Source: Roseateles sp.
Lineage (GTDB): Bacteria; Pseudomonadota; Gammaproteobacteria; Burkholderiales; Burkholderiaceae
Direction: 5' to 3'
Assembly: GCA_019232985.1 (NCBI GenBank)
Contig: JAFAMW010000030.1
Span: forward strand, 1 to 64,000
DNA: 64,000 nucleotides
The position numbers were made by a program, and so were the translations under genes. Under the pieces are notes generated by a model. The model did not search any database and was not told where the DNA came from. It saw nothing but the letters and a program-made list of their open reading frames with translations. Positions 7,170-15,326 of the stretch are shown one piece after another. Within the stretch, counting starts at the first letter, position 1. Every line of letters begins with the position of its first letter.

Positions 7170-8438
7170 CTAGCCGAGCAGCGCGGCCCAGCTGCGCGCG
7201 GCCCAGCCCCAGGCTTCGCGCGCCCGCGCGGCTTCGGGCGCCGCCGACACGACGCGCGCGGCCATGTCGGGCTGCCAGCCCTGCGCGGCGTCGACGTAGC
7301 GATGGCGGGTCTGCAGCGTCAGCGCCGCGTCGTGCGCGGTGAAGCTGTAGCAGGCGCTCGCGAGCTCGCCCGGCGCGCCGGCGCCGTGGCCTAGCAGTTC
7401 GGCCGCGATCGCCGCGCCGGCGACCTCGCCCTGGGCGAGCGCCATCGCGCCGCTCTTGGCCATCGCGTTCTCGTTCTGGATCGCGTCGCCGATCACGTGG
7501 ATGCGCTCGGCCGCCGTCGCCGCGAAGTCGCGCCAGCGCACGCCGACCCAGCGGCCGTCGCGGTTCGCGAGCCCGGCGTGCAGCGCGAGCGTGCCCGCGC
7601 GCATCGGCGGCAACAGGTTGACGAGGTCGACGCGCTGGTCGTCGTCGACCTCGAAGCGCAGGCGCTGCGCGGCGCCGTCGGCACCGACGCCGACGACCCG
7701 GTGCGCGGCCCGGTAGTCGACCATTCCGGCGTAGCGCGTGCGGAAGACCTCGAGGAACTGCGCGGCCTCGGACGCGGGCTCGGGGTTCGCGTCGAACACG
7801 ATCAGCTTGGCGCGCGGGTTCCGGCGCTGCAGCCGCTCGGCGACCAGGCACGCGCGCTCGTAGGGCGCGGGCGGGCAGCGCAGCGGCGCCTCGGGGATCG
7901 CGATCGCGAACACGCCGCCGGGCCGCAGCGCGTCGATCTGCTCGCGCAGCCGCGCGGCCTCGGCGCCGCCCCGCCACGCGTGCAGCACCGCGCCCGACGC
8001 GTGCGCGGCGCGCGCGCCGTCAACCGCGTCCCAGTCAAAGTCGACGCCGGGGCTCAGCACGAGCCGGTCGTAGCCGAGGCGCCGGCCCGACGCGAGGCGC
8101 AGCTCGGCGCGCTCGGCGTCGATGGCGACGGCGGCCTCGTGGACCAGCTCGACCTCGCGCGCGAGCCGCGCGTAGGAGCGCACGAGCGCGGCCGGCGCGC
8201 ACAGGCCCGCGACGACGAGGTTGGACAAGGGCGTCGAGTCGAACTGCCGCGCGGGCTCGACAAGCACGACCTCGAGCCCGCCGGCGCGCGCGAGCGCACG
8301 CGCGGCGCTCGCGCCGCCCCAGCCGCCGCCGACCACGACGACGCGCGGCCGCGCGCCGCTGGCGATGCTGAACGCGCGGGTCGGGGCCAGGCCCGTGAGC
8401 GCGGCGGCGGCGAGCAGCGCGCGGCGGCGCGACGTCAC
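7170..8438 (-). CDS. flavocytochrome c sulfide dehydrogenase-like flavoprotein (FccB/SoxF-like)
   Basis: The 422-residue protein starts with a twin-arginine signal (SRRRALLAAAALTGLAP), then an FAD-binding GGGWGG motif near residue 37. It carries the FCSD signature RCPPAPYERAC (C188) and a second FAD motif, VIGDAIQNENAMAKSG. This is the layout of the flavoprotein subunit of periplasmic sulfide dehydrogenase. Two oddities stand out. The position of the cysteine that covalently holds FAD in the Allochromatium enzyme is Thr69 here (STPLSN in place of TCYLSN), so the flavin is probably non-covalent. No cytochrome subunit (FccA) is adjacent. The sox cluster 8 kb away fits a role in sulfide or polysulfide oxidation, but another periplasmic thiol substrate is possible. 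Confidence 0.8.
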   Translation of the reverse strand: MTSRRRALLAAAALTGLAPTRAFSIASGARPRVVVVGGGWGGASAARALARAGGLEVVLVEPARQFDSTPLSNLVVAGLCAPAALVRSYARLAREVELVHEAAVAIDAERAELRLASGRRLGYDRLVLSPGVDFDWDAVDGARAAHASGAVLHAWRGGAEAARLREQIDALRPGGVFAIAIPEAPLRCPPAPYERACLVAERLQRRNPRAKLIVFDANPEPASEAAQFLEVFRTRYAGMVDYRAAHRVVGVGADGAAQRLRFEVDDDQRVDLVNLLPPMRAGTLALHAGLANRDGRWVGVRWRDFAATAAERIHVIGDAIQNENAMAKSGAMALAQGEVAGAAIAAELLGHGAGAPGELASACYSFTAHDAALTLQTRHRYVDAAQGWQPDMAARVVSAAPEAARAREAWGWAARSWAALLG

Positions 8439-8457
8439 GGCGCGCTCCGCGGGCCCG

Positions 8458-9003
8458 TCACAGCGAGCGCGCCTCGCTGATCCCGTAAAGCCCGGCGAGG
8501 ATGCGGGTCGGGAACTGCGCCTGCGCCTCGTTGTACTGGGCCACGGCCTGGTTGAAGACCTGGCGCGCGAAGCTGCGCTGGCGCTCGACGAGCTTGAGCT
8601 CCTCGAGCAGGCCGTACACGGCCGCGTCGTGGCGCAGCTCGGCGTGGTGGTCGATCAGCGAGAGCAGGCGCGTGAGCGCCGACACGTGGACCGCGCTGAC
8701 GACCGCGAGCTGGGCGACCGGCCCGCCCGCGTGCGGCTTCGCGCGCGCGGCCTGCATCGCGTCCTGGACGTCGTCGCGCGCGGTCGCGAGCGCGTCGAAG
8801 GTCGCGGGCTCGTCGGGCAGCGCGGGGCGCACGGCCGCGACGAGGCGGTCGCACAGCTCGGCGCGCTGCTGATGGTGGTGCTCGATCTGCGCGAAGGCTT
8901 TGACGATCGCCGCGCGCAGCCGCATCAGCCGGTGGTAGGCGCCGATGCCCCAGAACACCAGCATCGCGGCGAAGATCAGCGCGCCGAGGCTCAGCCAGTT
9001 CAT
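8458..9003 (-). CDS. LemA family membrane protein
   Basis: The 181-residue protein has one N-terminal membrane segment (LGALIFAAMLVFWGIGAYH) followed by a long helical, coiled-coil-like domain. It ends with the LemA-type FNQAVAQYNEAQAQFPTRILAGLYG segment. LemA proteins are envelope proteins of unknown biochemical role. The usual C-terminal phenylalanine-rich tail is missing, so the protein stops slightly short of typical LemA. It sits between queC (15 bases upstream) and the sulfide dehydrogenase-like gene (19 bases downstream), so the three may be co-transcribed. Confidence 0.85.
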   Translation of the reverse strand: MNWLSLGALIFAAMLVFWGIGAYHRLMRLRAAIVKAFAQIEHHHQQRAELCDRLVAAVRPALPDEPATFDALATARDDVQDAMQAARAKPHAGGPVAQLAVVSAVHVSALTRLLSLIDHHAELRHDAAVYGLLEELKLVERQRSFARQVFNQAVAQYNEAQAQFPTRILAGLYGISEARSL

Positions 9004-9018
9004 CGCGACCGCCCCGCG

Positions 9019-9756
9019 TCAGGCCGCGCGCGCGGCCGCGTATTCGGCATACCCCCTGGCGCGCAGCGCGCAGGCCGGGCAGGTGCCGCAGCCGTAGCCC
9101 CAGGCGTGGCGGTGCGTGCGGTCGCCGAGGTAGCAGGTATGGGTGTGCTCGATCACGAGCGCGTTGAGCGCCGCGCCGCCGAGCTGCTCGGTCAGCGCCC
9201 AGGTCTCGGCCTTGCTGATGAACATCAGCGGCGTCTCGAGCGTGAGCTGGGTGTCGAGGCCCAGGCTCAGCGCGACCTGCAGCGCCTTGAGCGTGTTGTC
9301 GCGGCAGTCCGGATAGCCGGAGTAGTCGGTCTCGCACATGCCGCCGACGAGCACCGACGCGCCGCGCCGGTACGCGAGCGTCGCCGCGAAAGTCAGGAAC
9401 AGCAGGTTGCGGCCCGGCACGAAGGTGTTCGGCAGGCCGTTCGCCTGCATCTCGATCGCGCGATCGGCGGTCAGCGCGGTGTCCGAGATCTGGCCGAGCA
9501 GCGCGAGGTCGAGCAGGTGGTCGGCGCCGAGCTTGGGCGCCCAGTGCGGGAAGCGCGCGGCGAGCTCGCGGCGCACGGTCTGGCGGCAGTCGAGCTCGAC
9601 GCGGTGGCGCTGGCCGTAGTCGAAGCCGAGCGTCTCGACCTCGGCGTAGCGCGCGAGCGCCCAGGCCAGGCAGGCGGTCGAGTCCTGGCCGCCCGAGAAA
9701 AGCACGAGGGCCTTGCGGCCGGCGTTGACGTTGGGGGCTAGCGATGGACTGGTCAT
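9019..9756 (-). CDS. queC: 7-cyano-7-deazaguanine synthase QueC
   Basis: The 245-residue enzyme makes preQ0 from 7-carboxy-7-deazaguanine with ATP and ammonia in queuosine biosynthesis. It has the N-type ATP-pyrophosphatase loop [12 protein letters not shown] near residue 20. A four-cysteine zinc site lies near the C-terminus (CYLGD, then [12 protein letters not shown]). ATG at 9756 is the first good start; the longer open frame upstream overlaps the divergent DUF4139 gene and is not coding. It is divergent from that gene with 60 bases between starts. Confidence 0.95.
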   Translation of the reverse strand: MTSPSLAPNVNAGRKALVLFSGGQDSTACLAWALARYAEVETLGFDYGQRHRVELDCRQTVRRELAARFPHWAPKLGADHLLDLALLGQISDTALTADRAIEMQANGLPNTFVPGRNLLFLTFAATLAYRRGASVLVGGMCETDYSGYPDCRDNTLKALQVALSLGLDTQLTLETPLMFISKAETWALTEQLGGAALNALVIEHTHTCYLGDRTHRHAWGYGCGTCPACALRARGYAEYAAARAA

Positions 9757-9816
9757 GCCCCTAATTTTAGGCGGCATGCTATGGTGGCCCGCGGCAAAAG
9801 TCTCAGGAGGATTCGC

Positions 9817-11373
9817 ATGCGCAGTACCGTTGTCCCCGCCCTGCTGGCCCTTGCGAGCCCGCTCGCGAGCCAGGCCCAGAGTCCCGCCCATATCGAGCAT
9901 GTGCTCGTCTACCCGGGTGGCGCCGTCGTCGAACGCGTCGTCGCCGTCAAGGCCGGCCAGCCGACGCTCACGCTCGGCTGCCTGCCGACGAACTTCGACG
10001 CCGACTCGCTGCAGGTCGAGGGCGCCGGCGTGCGCGTCGCCGAGCTGAGCCTGCAGACCGTCGACCGCAAGGCCGCCCCCGAGTGCAGCGAGACGCCGCT
10101 CGAGCAGCGCATCCGCGCGCTCCAGGCCCAGGCGCAACTGCTGCGCGACGACATCAACGCCGCCGACCTCGCGCTCGCCGCGCTCAAGAACGTCGGCCAG
10201 GGCGTCGGCGCGGCGCAGATCGGCACCGCGACGGAGGCGATCAAGCGCAACGCCCTGCAGGCGCTCGACCAGCAGATCCAGACGCGCGAGAAGCTGCGCG
10301 GCCTCGACGCCCAGCTCGCCCCGCTGCTCGCCGAGCGCGAGCGCATCGCGAAGGCCAACCCGCAGGTCGCGGCGCTGCGCGCGCGCGTGCTCGCCGAGCA
10401 CGACGCCGAGCTGCACATCTCCACGCGCACGCCCCACGCCGGCTGGCAACCCTATTACCGCGCCCGCCTCGACACCGCGACCGGGCAACTGCGCCTCGAG
10501 CGCCACGCGCGCGTCGGCCAGAGCACCGGCGAGGACTGGCAGGGCGTCAGGCTCGTGCTGTCGACGACGGCGCCGAACGAGGCCGTCGAGGGCGGCACGC
10601 CGGGCAGCTGGGACCTGAGCCTGTTCCAGCCCCAGGCCGAGGCCAAGCTCATGCGCACTTACGCGGCGGCCCCGGCTCCGGCGTCCGTGATGGTGAGCGG
10701 GAACCGGACCCGGGCCGACGCCGCCGCCGACTTCGACGTCAGCGTGTTCAACGGCGCCTACGCGAGCGAGTTCAGCCTACCCGTGCCGGTCGACGTCCAG
10801 AGCGGCAGCGACAAGGTCGCGCTCGCGCTCGGCGAGACCGCGCTCGACGCCCAGCTCGTCGCGCGCGTGACGCCGGCGCAGCAAGCCGAGGCCTACCTCG
10901 TCGCCGAGGCCAGGCGCCCCGACGGCTTCTGGCCGCGCGGCCCGCTGCAGCTGTACCGCGACGGCCGCTACGTCGGCGCGAGCTTCCTGAACCTCGACGC
11001 CACCGAGCCCCTCGACCTCGGTTTCGGCCGCGACGCGCAGCTGCGCGTGACGGTCCAGCCCGAGGACGACAACAAGGGCGAGGCCGGCTTCATCGGCAGC
11101 CGCAACAGCCGCCACATCGTGCGCCGCTACGCGCTCGCGAACCACCACGACCGCGCGGCCCGGGTCGAGGTGCTCGAGGCCACGCCGGTCGCGCGCGACG
11201 ACAAGATCGAGGTCGCGGCCCAGCTCACGCCCGAGCCCGCGGCGGGCGACTGGCGCGACGCAAAGGGCGTGCGCGCGTGGACCTTCGAGCTCGCGCCGGG
11301 CGCCGAGCAGAAACTCTCGGCCGACTACCGGATCACCTGGCCCAAGGACCAGGCGCTGCTCGGCGCCCGCTGA
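9817..11373 (+). CDS. DUF4139 (MuiA-type) exported protein
   Basis: The 518-residue protein begins with a signal peptide ([20 protein letters not shown]). An N-terminal strand-rich domain ([19 protein letters not shown]) is followed by a long coiled coil at about residues 95-195 and the DUF4139 beta domain ([27 protein letters not shown]). The family, often labelled mucoidy inhibitor MuiA, has no established biochemical function and is predicted to be periplasmic. ATG at 9817 is preceded by a perfect AGGAGG (9805-9810), which decides the start. A GC hairpin follows the stop. Confidence 0.85.
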   Translation: MRSTVVPALLALASPLASQAQSPAHIEHVLVYPGGAVVERVVAVKAGQPTLTLGCLPTNFDADSLQVEGAGVRVAELSLQTVDRKAAPECSETPLEQRIRALQAQAQLLRDDINAADLALAALKNVGQGVGAAQIGTATEAIKRNALQALDQQIQTREKLRGLDAQLAPLLAERERIAKANPQVAALRARVLAEHDAELHISTRTPHAGWQPYYRARLDTATGQLRLERHARVGQSTGEDWQGVRLVLSTTAPNEAVEGGTPGSWDLSLFQPQAEAKLMRTYAAAPAPASVMVSGNRTRADAAADFDVSVFNGAYASEFSLPVPVDVQSGSDKVALALGETALDAQLVARVTPAQQAEAYLVAEARRPDGFWPRGPLQLYRDGRYVGASFLNLDATEPLDLGFGRDAQLRVTVQPEDDNKGEAGFIGSRNSRHIVRRYALANHHDRAARVEVLEATPVARDDKIEVAAQLTPEPAAGDWRDAKGVRAWTFELAPGAEQKLSADYRITWPKDQALLGAR

Positions 11374-11386
11374 AACGTCCGCCCCT

Positions 11387-11408
11387 CGGCCGACGAGTAC
11401 GTCGGCCG
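11387..11408. terminator. GC hairpin between convergent genes
   Basis: CGGCCGACG (11387-11395) pairs perfectly with CGTCGGCCG (11400-11408) around a four-base loop. There is no T run on either side, so it is at best a weak terminator or an RNA-stabilising stem. Its position between the ends of the DUF4139 gene and the DinB-like gene favours a transcription-end role for both. Confidence 0.45.
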
Positions 11409-11469
11409 ATCCCCCAGGGGGATGGCCCGGCGCTGCGTGGCCACGCCCGCCCGTCGTCCGACGCGTGCG

Positions 11470-11967
11470 TCAGCCGCGCCGCGCCGGCTCGCTCTGGTGC
11501 AGGAAGCGCGTGTAGAGCTCGCGCGGCGGCGCGACGCCGATGCCCTTGAGCAGCTGGCCGACGTTGCCGCGGTGGTAGCCGCCATGCGTGATCACGTGGA
11601 CGAGCATCTCCTCGCGCGTCATGCGACCGGCGTCGCCGTCGGTGAAGCGAAAGTCGATCGCCGCGGCGAGCTCCGCCGCGTCGAGCTCGGCTACGTAGGC
11701 CTGGTACCAGGCGTCGGTGTCGAGCATGTCGCGGCGCAGCGCGCCGAGCGTCGGCGTGTCCTTGGTGTTGGTTGCGTCGAAGGGCCGCGGCGTGCCCTCG
11801 AGGTGGGCGCGGAAGATCCGGTCGACGACGTAGATATGGTTGAGCGTGCGCACGCTCGCGTGCCGCGTCTCGGCGTGCTCGGCCGGCAGCGCCTCGAGCT
11901 TCGCGAACAGCTCGGCGTTGGCCCAGGCCTTGAAGTCGAACAGGCTCTTCAGCGTCTGCGTGCTCAT
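11470..11967 (-). CDS. DinB/YfiT-family metal-dependent protein
   Basis: The 165-residue four-helix protein has the DinB-family metal-ligand pattern: a histidine in TLNHIYVVDRIF near residue 43 and two more in VITHGGYHRGNVGQLL near residues 129 and 133. Family members act as thiol S-transferases or have unknown function; the substrate cannot be told here. It ends a minus-strand pair and begins 4 bases after proA stops, so it is probably co-transcribed with proA. Confidence 0.85.
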   Translation of the reverse strand: MSTQTLKSLFDFKAWANAELFAKLEALPAEHAETRHASVRTLNHIYVVDRIFRAHLEGTPRPFDATNTKDTPTLGALRRDMLDTDAWYQAYVAELDAAELAAAIDFRFTDGDAGRMTREEMLVHVITHGGYHRGNVGQLLKGIGVAPPRELYTRFLHQSEPARRG

Positions 11968-11971
11968 CGTC

Positions 11972-13234
11972 TCAACTCCTCGTCTCGCCCTGGCCGAGGA
12001 CGATCCATTTCTGCGAGGTCAGGCCCTCGAGGCCGACCGGCCCGCGCGCGTGGAACTTGTCGGTCGAGATGCCGATCTCGGCGCCGAGGCCGTACTCGAA
12101 GCCGTCGGCGAAGCGGGTGCTCGCGTTGACCATCACGCTCGCCGAGTCGACCTCGCGCAGGAAGCGCATCGCGCTCGGGTGGTGGGTGGTCAGGATCGCG
12201 TCGGTATGGTGCGAGCCGTAGCGGTTGATATGCGCGATCGCGGCGTCGAGGTCGTCGACGATCTTGACGCTGAGGATGGGCGCGAGGTACTCGGCCGACC
12301 AGTCGGCCTCGGTTGCCGCGACCGCGCCGGGCAGCAGTGCGCGCGTGCGCTCGCAGCCGCGCAGCTCGACGCCGTGGGCCGCGAGCAGCGCACCGACGCG
12401 CGGCAGGAAGGCCGCCGCCGCCGCCGCGTGGACGAGCAGCGACTCGGTCGCGTTGCAGGGGCTGTACTTCTGCGTCTTCGCGTTCATCACGACCTCGAGC
12501 GCCTGCTCGAGGTCGACCTGCGCGTCGACGTAGCAATGACAGTTGCCGTCGAGGTGCTTGATCACGGGCACGCGCGCGTCGCGCGCGATGCGCTCGATCA
12601 GGCCCTTGCCGCCGCGCGGGATGATCACGTCGACGAACTCGGGCATCGCGATCAGCGCGCCGACGGCCGCGCGGTCGGTCGTCGGCACGAGCTGGACCGC
12701 CTCGCGCGGCAGGCCGGCGTCGGCGAGCGCGTCGGCGACGAGCGCGGCGAGCGCGAGGTTCGAGTACAGCGCCTCGGAGCCGCCGCGCAGGATGCAGGCG
12801 TTGCCGCTCTTGATCGCGAGCGAGGCGGCCTCGATCGTGACGTTCGGGCGGCTCTCGTAGATCATCCCGAACACGCCGAGCGGCACGCGCATGCGGCCGA
12901 CCGAGATGCCGCTCGGACGGCGCTTGAGCTCGGTGATCTCGCCGACCGGGTCGGGCATCGCGGCGAGCTGCTCGCAGCCCTCGGCGACCGTCGCGACGAT
13001 CGCCGGCGTGAGCTTCAGGCGGTCGCGCAGCGGCGCGTCGAGCCCGGACGCCGCGGCGAGGTCGCGCGCGTTGGCTTCGGCGAGCGCCGCGTCGGCCGCG
13101 CGCAGCCGCGCGGCGAGCGCGAGCAGCGCCTGGTTCTTGGCCGCCGTCGAGGCGGCGGCCATGCGGCTCGCGGCCGCGCGCGCCTGCGCGCCGAGCTCGG
13201 CCATCAGGACGGGAATGTCGATGCTTCGATCCAT
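11972..13234 (-). CDS. proA: gamma-glutamyl phosphate reductase
   Basis: The 420-residue enzyme reduces gamma-glutamyl phosphate to glutamate-5-semialdehyde in proline biosynthesis. It is an aldehyde-dehydrogenase-fold protein with the catalytic cysteine in [17 protein letters not shown] and a family motif near [24 protein letters not shown]. Length equals typical ProA. ATG at 13234 was chosen over a GTG six codons upstream. No proB is adjacent. The upstream region is a long regulatory-looking intergenic stretch with palindromes. Confidence 0.95.
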   Translation of the reverse strand: MDRSIDIPVLMAELGAQARAAASRMAAASTAAKNQALLALAARLRAADAALAEANARDLAAASGLDAPLRDRLKLTPAIVATVAEGCEQLAAMPDPVGEITELKRRPSGISVGRMRVPLGVFGMIYESRPNVTIEAASLAIKSGNACILRGGSEALYSNLALAALVADALADAGLPREAVQLVPTTDRAAVGALIAMPEFVDVIIPRGGKGLIERIARDARVPVIKHLDGNCHCYVDAQVDLEQALEVVMNAKTQKYSPCNATESLLVHAAAAAAFLPRVGALLAAHGVELRGCERTRALLPGAVAATEADWSAEYLAPILSVKIVDDLDAAIAHINRYGSHHTDAILTTHHPSAMRFLREVDSASVMVNASTRFADGFEYGLGAEIGISTDKFHARGPVGLEGLTSQKWIVLGQGETRS

Positions 13235-13328
13235 GGTCGTTCGATTGTCCACGAAGCCCTGGCCGCAGATTTCGTGACGTTTATTAGTGCGTAAACCACA
13301 GTGCCACCACGCAACTAGGGTGCGTCGC

Positions 13329-13340
13329 TATAGCGCTAAC
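13329..13340. promoter_or_regulatory. GntR-like operator half-match
   Basis: TATAGCGCTAAC here differs at one base from GATAGCGCTAAC, the second operator in front of the gluconokinase gene at 54329-54340. A LacI-type repressor site is therefore possible. It lies about 90 bases upstream of proA on the minus strand. A single 12-base near-match in 64 kb could also be chance. Confidence 0.3.
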
Positions 13341-13396
13341 AGGACTGGAATATCCCAATAACCACGCCTAAATTTACGGTAGCAGTTACTCACAAA

Positions 13397-13415
13397 TTGC
13401 ACCGCTCTGGTGCAA
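13397..13415. promoter_or_regulatory. NtrC-type enhancer-like palindrome
   Basis: TTGCACC and GGTGCAA form perfect 7-base arms around GCTCT. This fits the classical NtrC binding pattern TGCACC-N5-GGTGCA. A further GGTGC/GCACC palindrome lies at 13435-13446. On the minus strand GCACCCTAGTTGC (complement of 13311-13323) resembles a sigma-54 promoter with correct 10-base spacing but CG instead of GG at -24. It is about 80-100 bases from the palindrome, toward proA. Confidence 0.35.
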
Positions 13416-13572
13416 ATCCATGGCGTTAACCCCAGGTGCGTGCACCAACTGTGACGATTACATTGCGGTCACTCGATGCGGATGTTGTCCTAACAGCAAC
13501 TTCGCCAGGCGGGGCTGAGGAGACATAAAGCAAGATCAAGAATCAAGATAAAAGTGACACCGTCACAATTCG

Positions 13573-13611
13573 CGGGCGCCGGACCACAGTCCTGGCGCCC
13601 GTTCTCTTTTT
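13573..13611 (+). terminator. strong rho-independent terminator ahead of the TauE-like gene
   Basis: CGGGCGCC and GGAC (13573-13584) pair with GTCC and GGCGCCCG (13589-13601, one bulged T) around a CACA loop. The run TTCTCTTTTT follows. It faces right and ends about 10 bases before the permease ATG. It must therefore end a short upstream transcript (small RNA) or act as an attenuator in the permease leader. Confidence 0.8.
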
Positions 13612-13620
13612 GCGCCCCGA

Positions 13621-14382
13621 ATGACCGAGATTCTGATCGTCACCCTCGCCTCCGTGCTGGCCGGCTTCATCGACGCCGTCGCCGGCGGTGGCGGCCTGAT
13701 CCTCACGCCGACGCTGTTCAGCACCTATGTCGGCGCCGCGCCGGCGTCCCTGCTCGGCACCAACAAGGGCGCCTCGGTCTGGGGCACGGCCTGGGCGACC
13801 GGCCAGTATGCGCGGCGCGTCTCGCTGAACTGGGGCGCGCTGCTGCCGGCCGCGGCGCTCGCGCTGGTCGGCGGCTGCTGCGGCGCCTGGGTCGTGACCC
13901 AGGTCAGCCCGGGCGGACTGCGCCGCGCGCTGCCGCTGATCCTGCTCGCGGTGCTCGTCTATACGCTCGCGCGCAAGGACCTCGGCCGCGAGCACGCGCC
14001 GCGCTTTCACGGCCGCATGGAGACGCTCGTGGCCGGCGCGATCGCGCTCATCATCGGTTTTTATGACGGTTTCTTCGGGCCCGGCACCGGCAGCTTCTTC
14101 GTGTTCCTGTTCGTGCGCGTGCTCGGCTACGACTTCCTGCACGCGTCGGCGACCGCCAAGCTGATGAACGTCGCGACGAATATCGCCGCGCTCGCGCTGT
14201 TCGCGGCCAAGGGCCATGTGTGGTGGCAGCTGGCCGCGATCCTCGCGGTCGCGAACGTCGCCGGCAGCCTGCTCGGCACGCACATGGCCCTCAAGCGCGG
14301 CGCGGGCTTCGTGCGCGGCGTGTTCGTCGTCGTGGTCGGCGCGCTGATCCTCAAGACCGGATGGGACGCGCTGCGGCTTTGA
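13621..14382 (+). CDS. TSUP-family (TauE/SafE) permease
   Basis: The 253-residue protein is almost wholly hydrophobic, with about eight predicted membrane helices. It has the duplicated TSUP signatures AGFIDAVAGGGGLILTPTL near the N-terminus and GFYDGFFGPGTGSFFVFLFV in the middle. The family moves sulfite, sulfonates or other organic anions out of or into the cell. Because a sox cluster lies 3 kb away, sulfite export is an attractive guess, but the substrate is not set by the sequence. No ribosome site is seen before the ATG, and the terminator hairpin lies directly upstream. Confidence 0.85.
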   Translation: MTEILIVTLASVLAGFIDAVAGGGGLILTPTLFSTYVGAAPASLLGTNKGASVWGTAWATGQYARRVSLNWGALLPAAALALVGGCCGAWVVTQVSPGGLRRALPLILLAVLVYTLARKDLGREHAPRFHGRMETLVAGAIALIIGFYDGFFGPGTGSFFVFLFVRVLGYDFLHASATAKLMNVATNIAALALFAAKGHVWWQLAAILAVANVAGSLLGTHMALKRGAGFVRGVFVVVVGALILKTGWDALRL

Positions 14383-14423
14383 CGCTACCATTCGGTCCAA
14401 ATCAAAAGGCCCTGACCGACGCC

Positions 14424-15242
14424 ATGCCTGTCGACCCGCAACTGCGTACGCTTGACATCGAGATCCCGACCCAGCCCGAGGTGCTGGTCAAGCTCTCCTT
14501 GCTGATGGCGGCCGAAGAAATCGACCTCAACGCGATGTCGCAGCTCGTCGAGAGCGACATGGCGCTGGCCGCGGCCGTGCTCAAGGCGGTCAACTCGTCG
14601 CTGTACGGCCTGCGCGGCCGCGTCCAGACGGTCCACCAGGCGCTGACCTACCTGGGCATGCGCGAGGTCGCGGCGATCACCTTCGAGATGGGCCTGCGCG
14701 CGGCGTTCCCGCCCGCGGCCGAGCTCGAGCAGGTCTGGGTACGCGCGTCCAAGCGCGGCCTGATGATGGGCCGCATGGGCCAGATGCTCGGCGTCGACCC
14801 CTGGGCCGCGCATTCGGCCGGCCTGTTCGAGGAATGCGGCAAGGCCGTGCTCTACCGCCACGCGCCCTCGCATTACCCGGCGATGCTGCGCGCGGCGCCG
14901 AACGACGCCGAGCTCGTGCAGCTCGAGCACACCGCCTTCGGCGTGAGCCACGACGCGCTCGGCGCCGCGCTGTGCGAGAGCTGGGGCCTCGCGCCCGCGG
15001 CGGTCGCGAACGTGCGCCACCATGTCGAGGTCCAGGCGAGCATGCAGATGCCCGAGGCGCTGCAGCGCCGCAGCGTCAGCGCGATCTCCTGCCTGGCCTG
15101 GGCCCTGCTCAACGCGCCCGAGCGGCTCGAGGAGATCGCCGCCGTGATCGCGCCGCAGGCCCAGCTCGACGAGGACCTGATGCTGCGCGCGGCGCGGCGC
15201 GTATCCGAGCAGCTGCAACAGGCCGAAGACCACGGCCGCTGA
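14424..15242 (+). CDS. HDOD-domain signalling protein
   Basis: The 272-residue protein is a stand-alone HDOD domain, a degenerate HD-type hydrolase fold without the full set of metal ligands. Recognisable parts are PTQPEVLVKLSLLMAAEEI, LKAVNSSLYGLRGRVQTVHQALTYLG and the helical C-terminal half HSAGLFEECGKAVLYR. HDOD proteins act as adaptors in c-di-GMP, chemotaxis and motility pathways; none binds a known substrate. I chose ATG at 14424 after the permease stop; a longer upstream frame is only the permease read in another frame. The neighbouring diguanylate cyclase on the other strand supports a c-di-GMP context. Confidence 0.88.
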   Translation: MPVDPQLRTLDIEIPTQPEVLVKLSLLMAAEEIDLNAMSQLVESDMALAAAVLKAVNSSLYGLRGRVQTVHQALTYLGMREVAAITFEMGLRAAFPPAAELEQVWVRASKRGLMMGRMGQMLGVDPWAAHSAGLFEECGKAVLYRHAPSHYPAMLRAAPNDAELVQLEHTAFGVSHDALGAALCESWGLAPAAVANVRHHVEVQASMQMPEALQRRSVSAISCLAWALLNAPERLEEIAAVIAPQAQLDEDLMLRAARRVSEQLQQAEDHGR

Positions 15243-15326
15243 ATAACTGCTTAGCCACTCGGGTCGTAGGCCGAGCGGCCCTCGGCCGGCGTCGCCCAGC
15301 GCGCAGGCGCTGACCTCGGTCCGGCC

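Larger units (their letters stand above)
13235..13620. other. long AT-richer intergenic region with stacked palindromes
   Basis: This stretch separates proA (leftward) from the TauE-like gene (rightward) and is visibly less GC-rich than its neighbours. I find no convincing ORF. It holds an operator-like TATAGCGCTAAC, a TTGCACC/GGTGCAA palindrome and GGTGC-GT-GCACC (13435-13446). It also holds two GTGAC/GTCAC inverted pairs (13451-13472 and 13554-13566) and a strong terminator at its right end. GAGGAGA near 13517 looks like a ribosome site but no start codon follows at proper spacing. It may encode a small RNA or a regulatory leader. Confidence 0.6.

Noticed and set aside
13554..14066. GTG frame beginning in the terminator stem ahead of the permease
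   Set aside because: Its sequence past the terminator is the permease read out of frame; no domain is seen.
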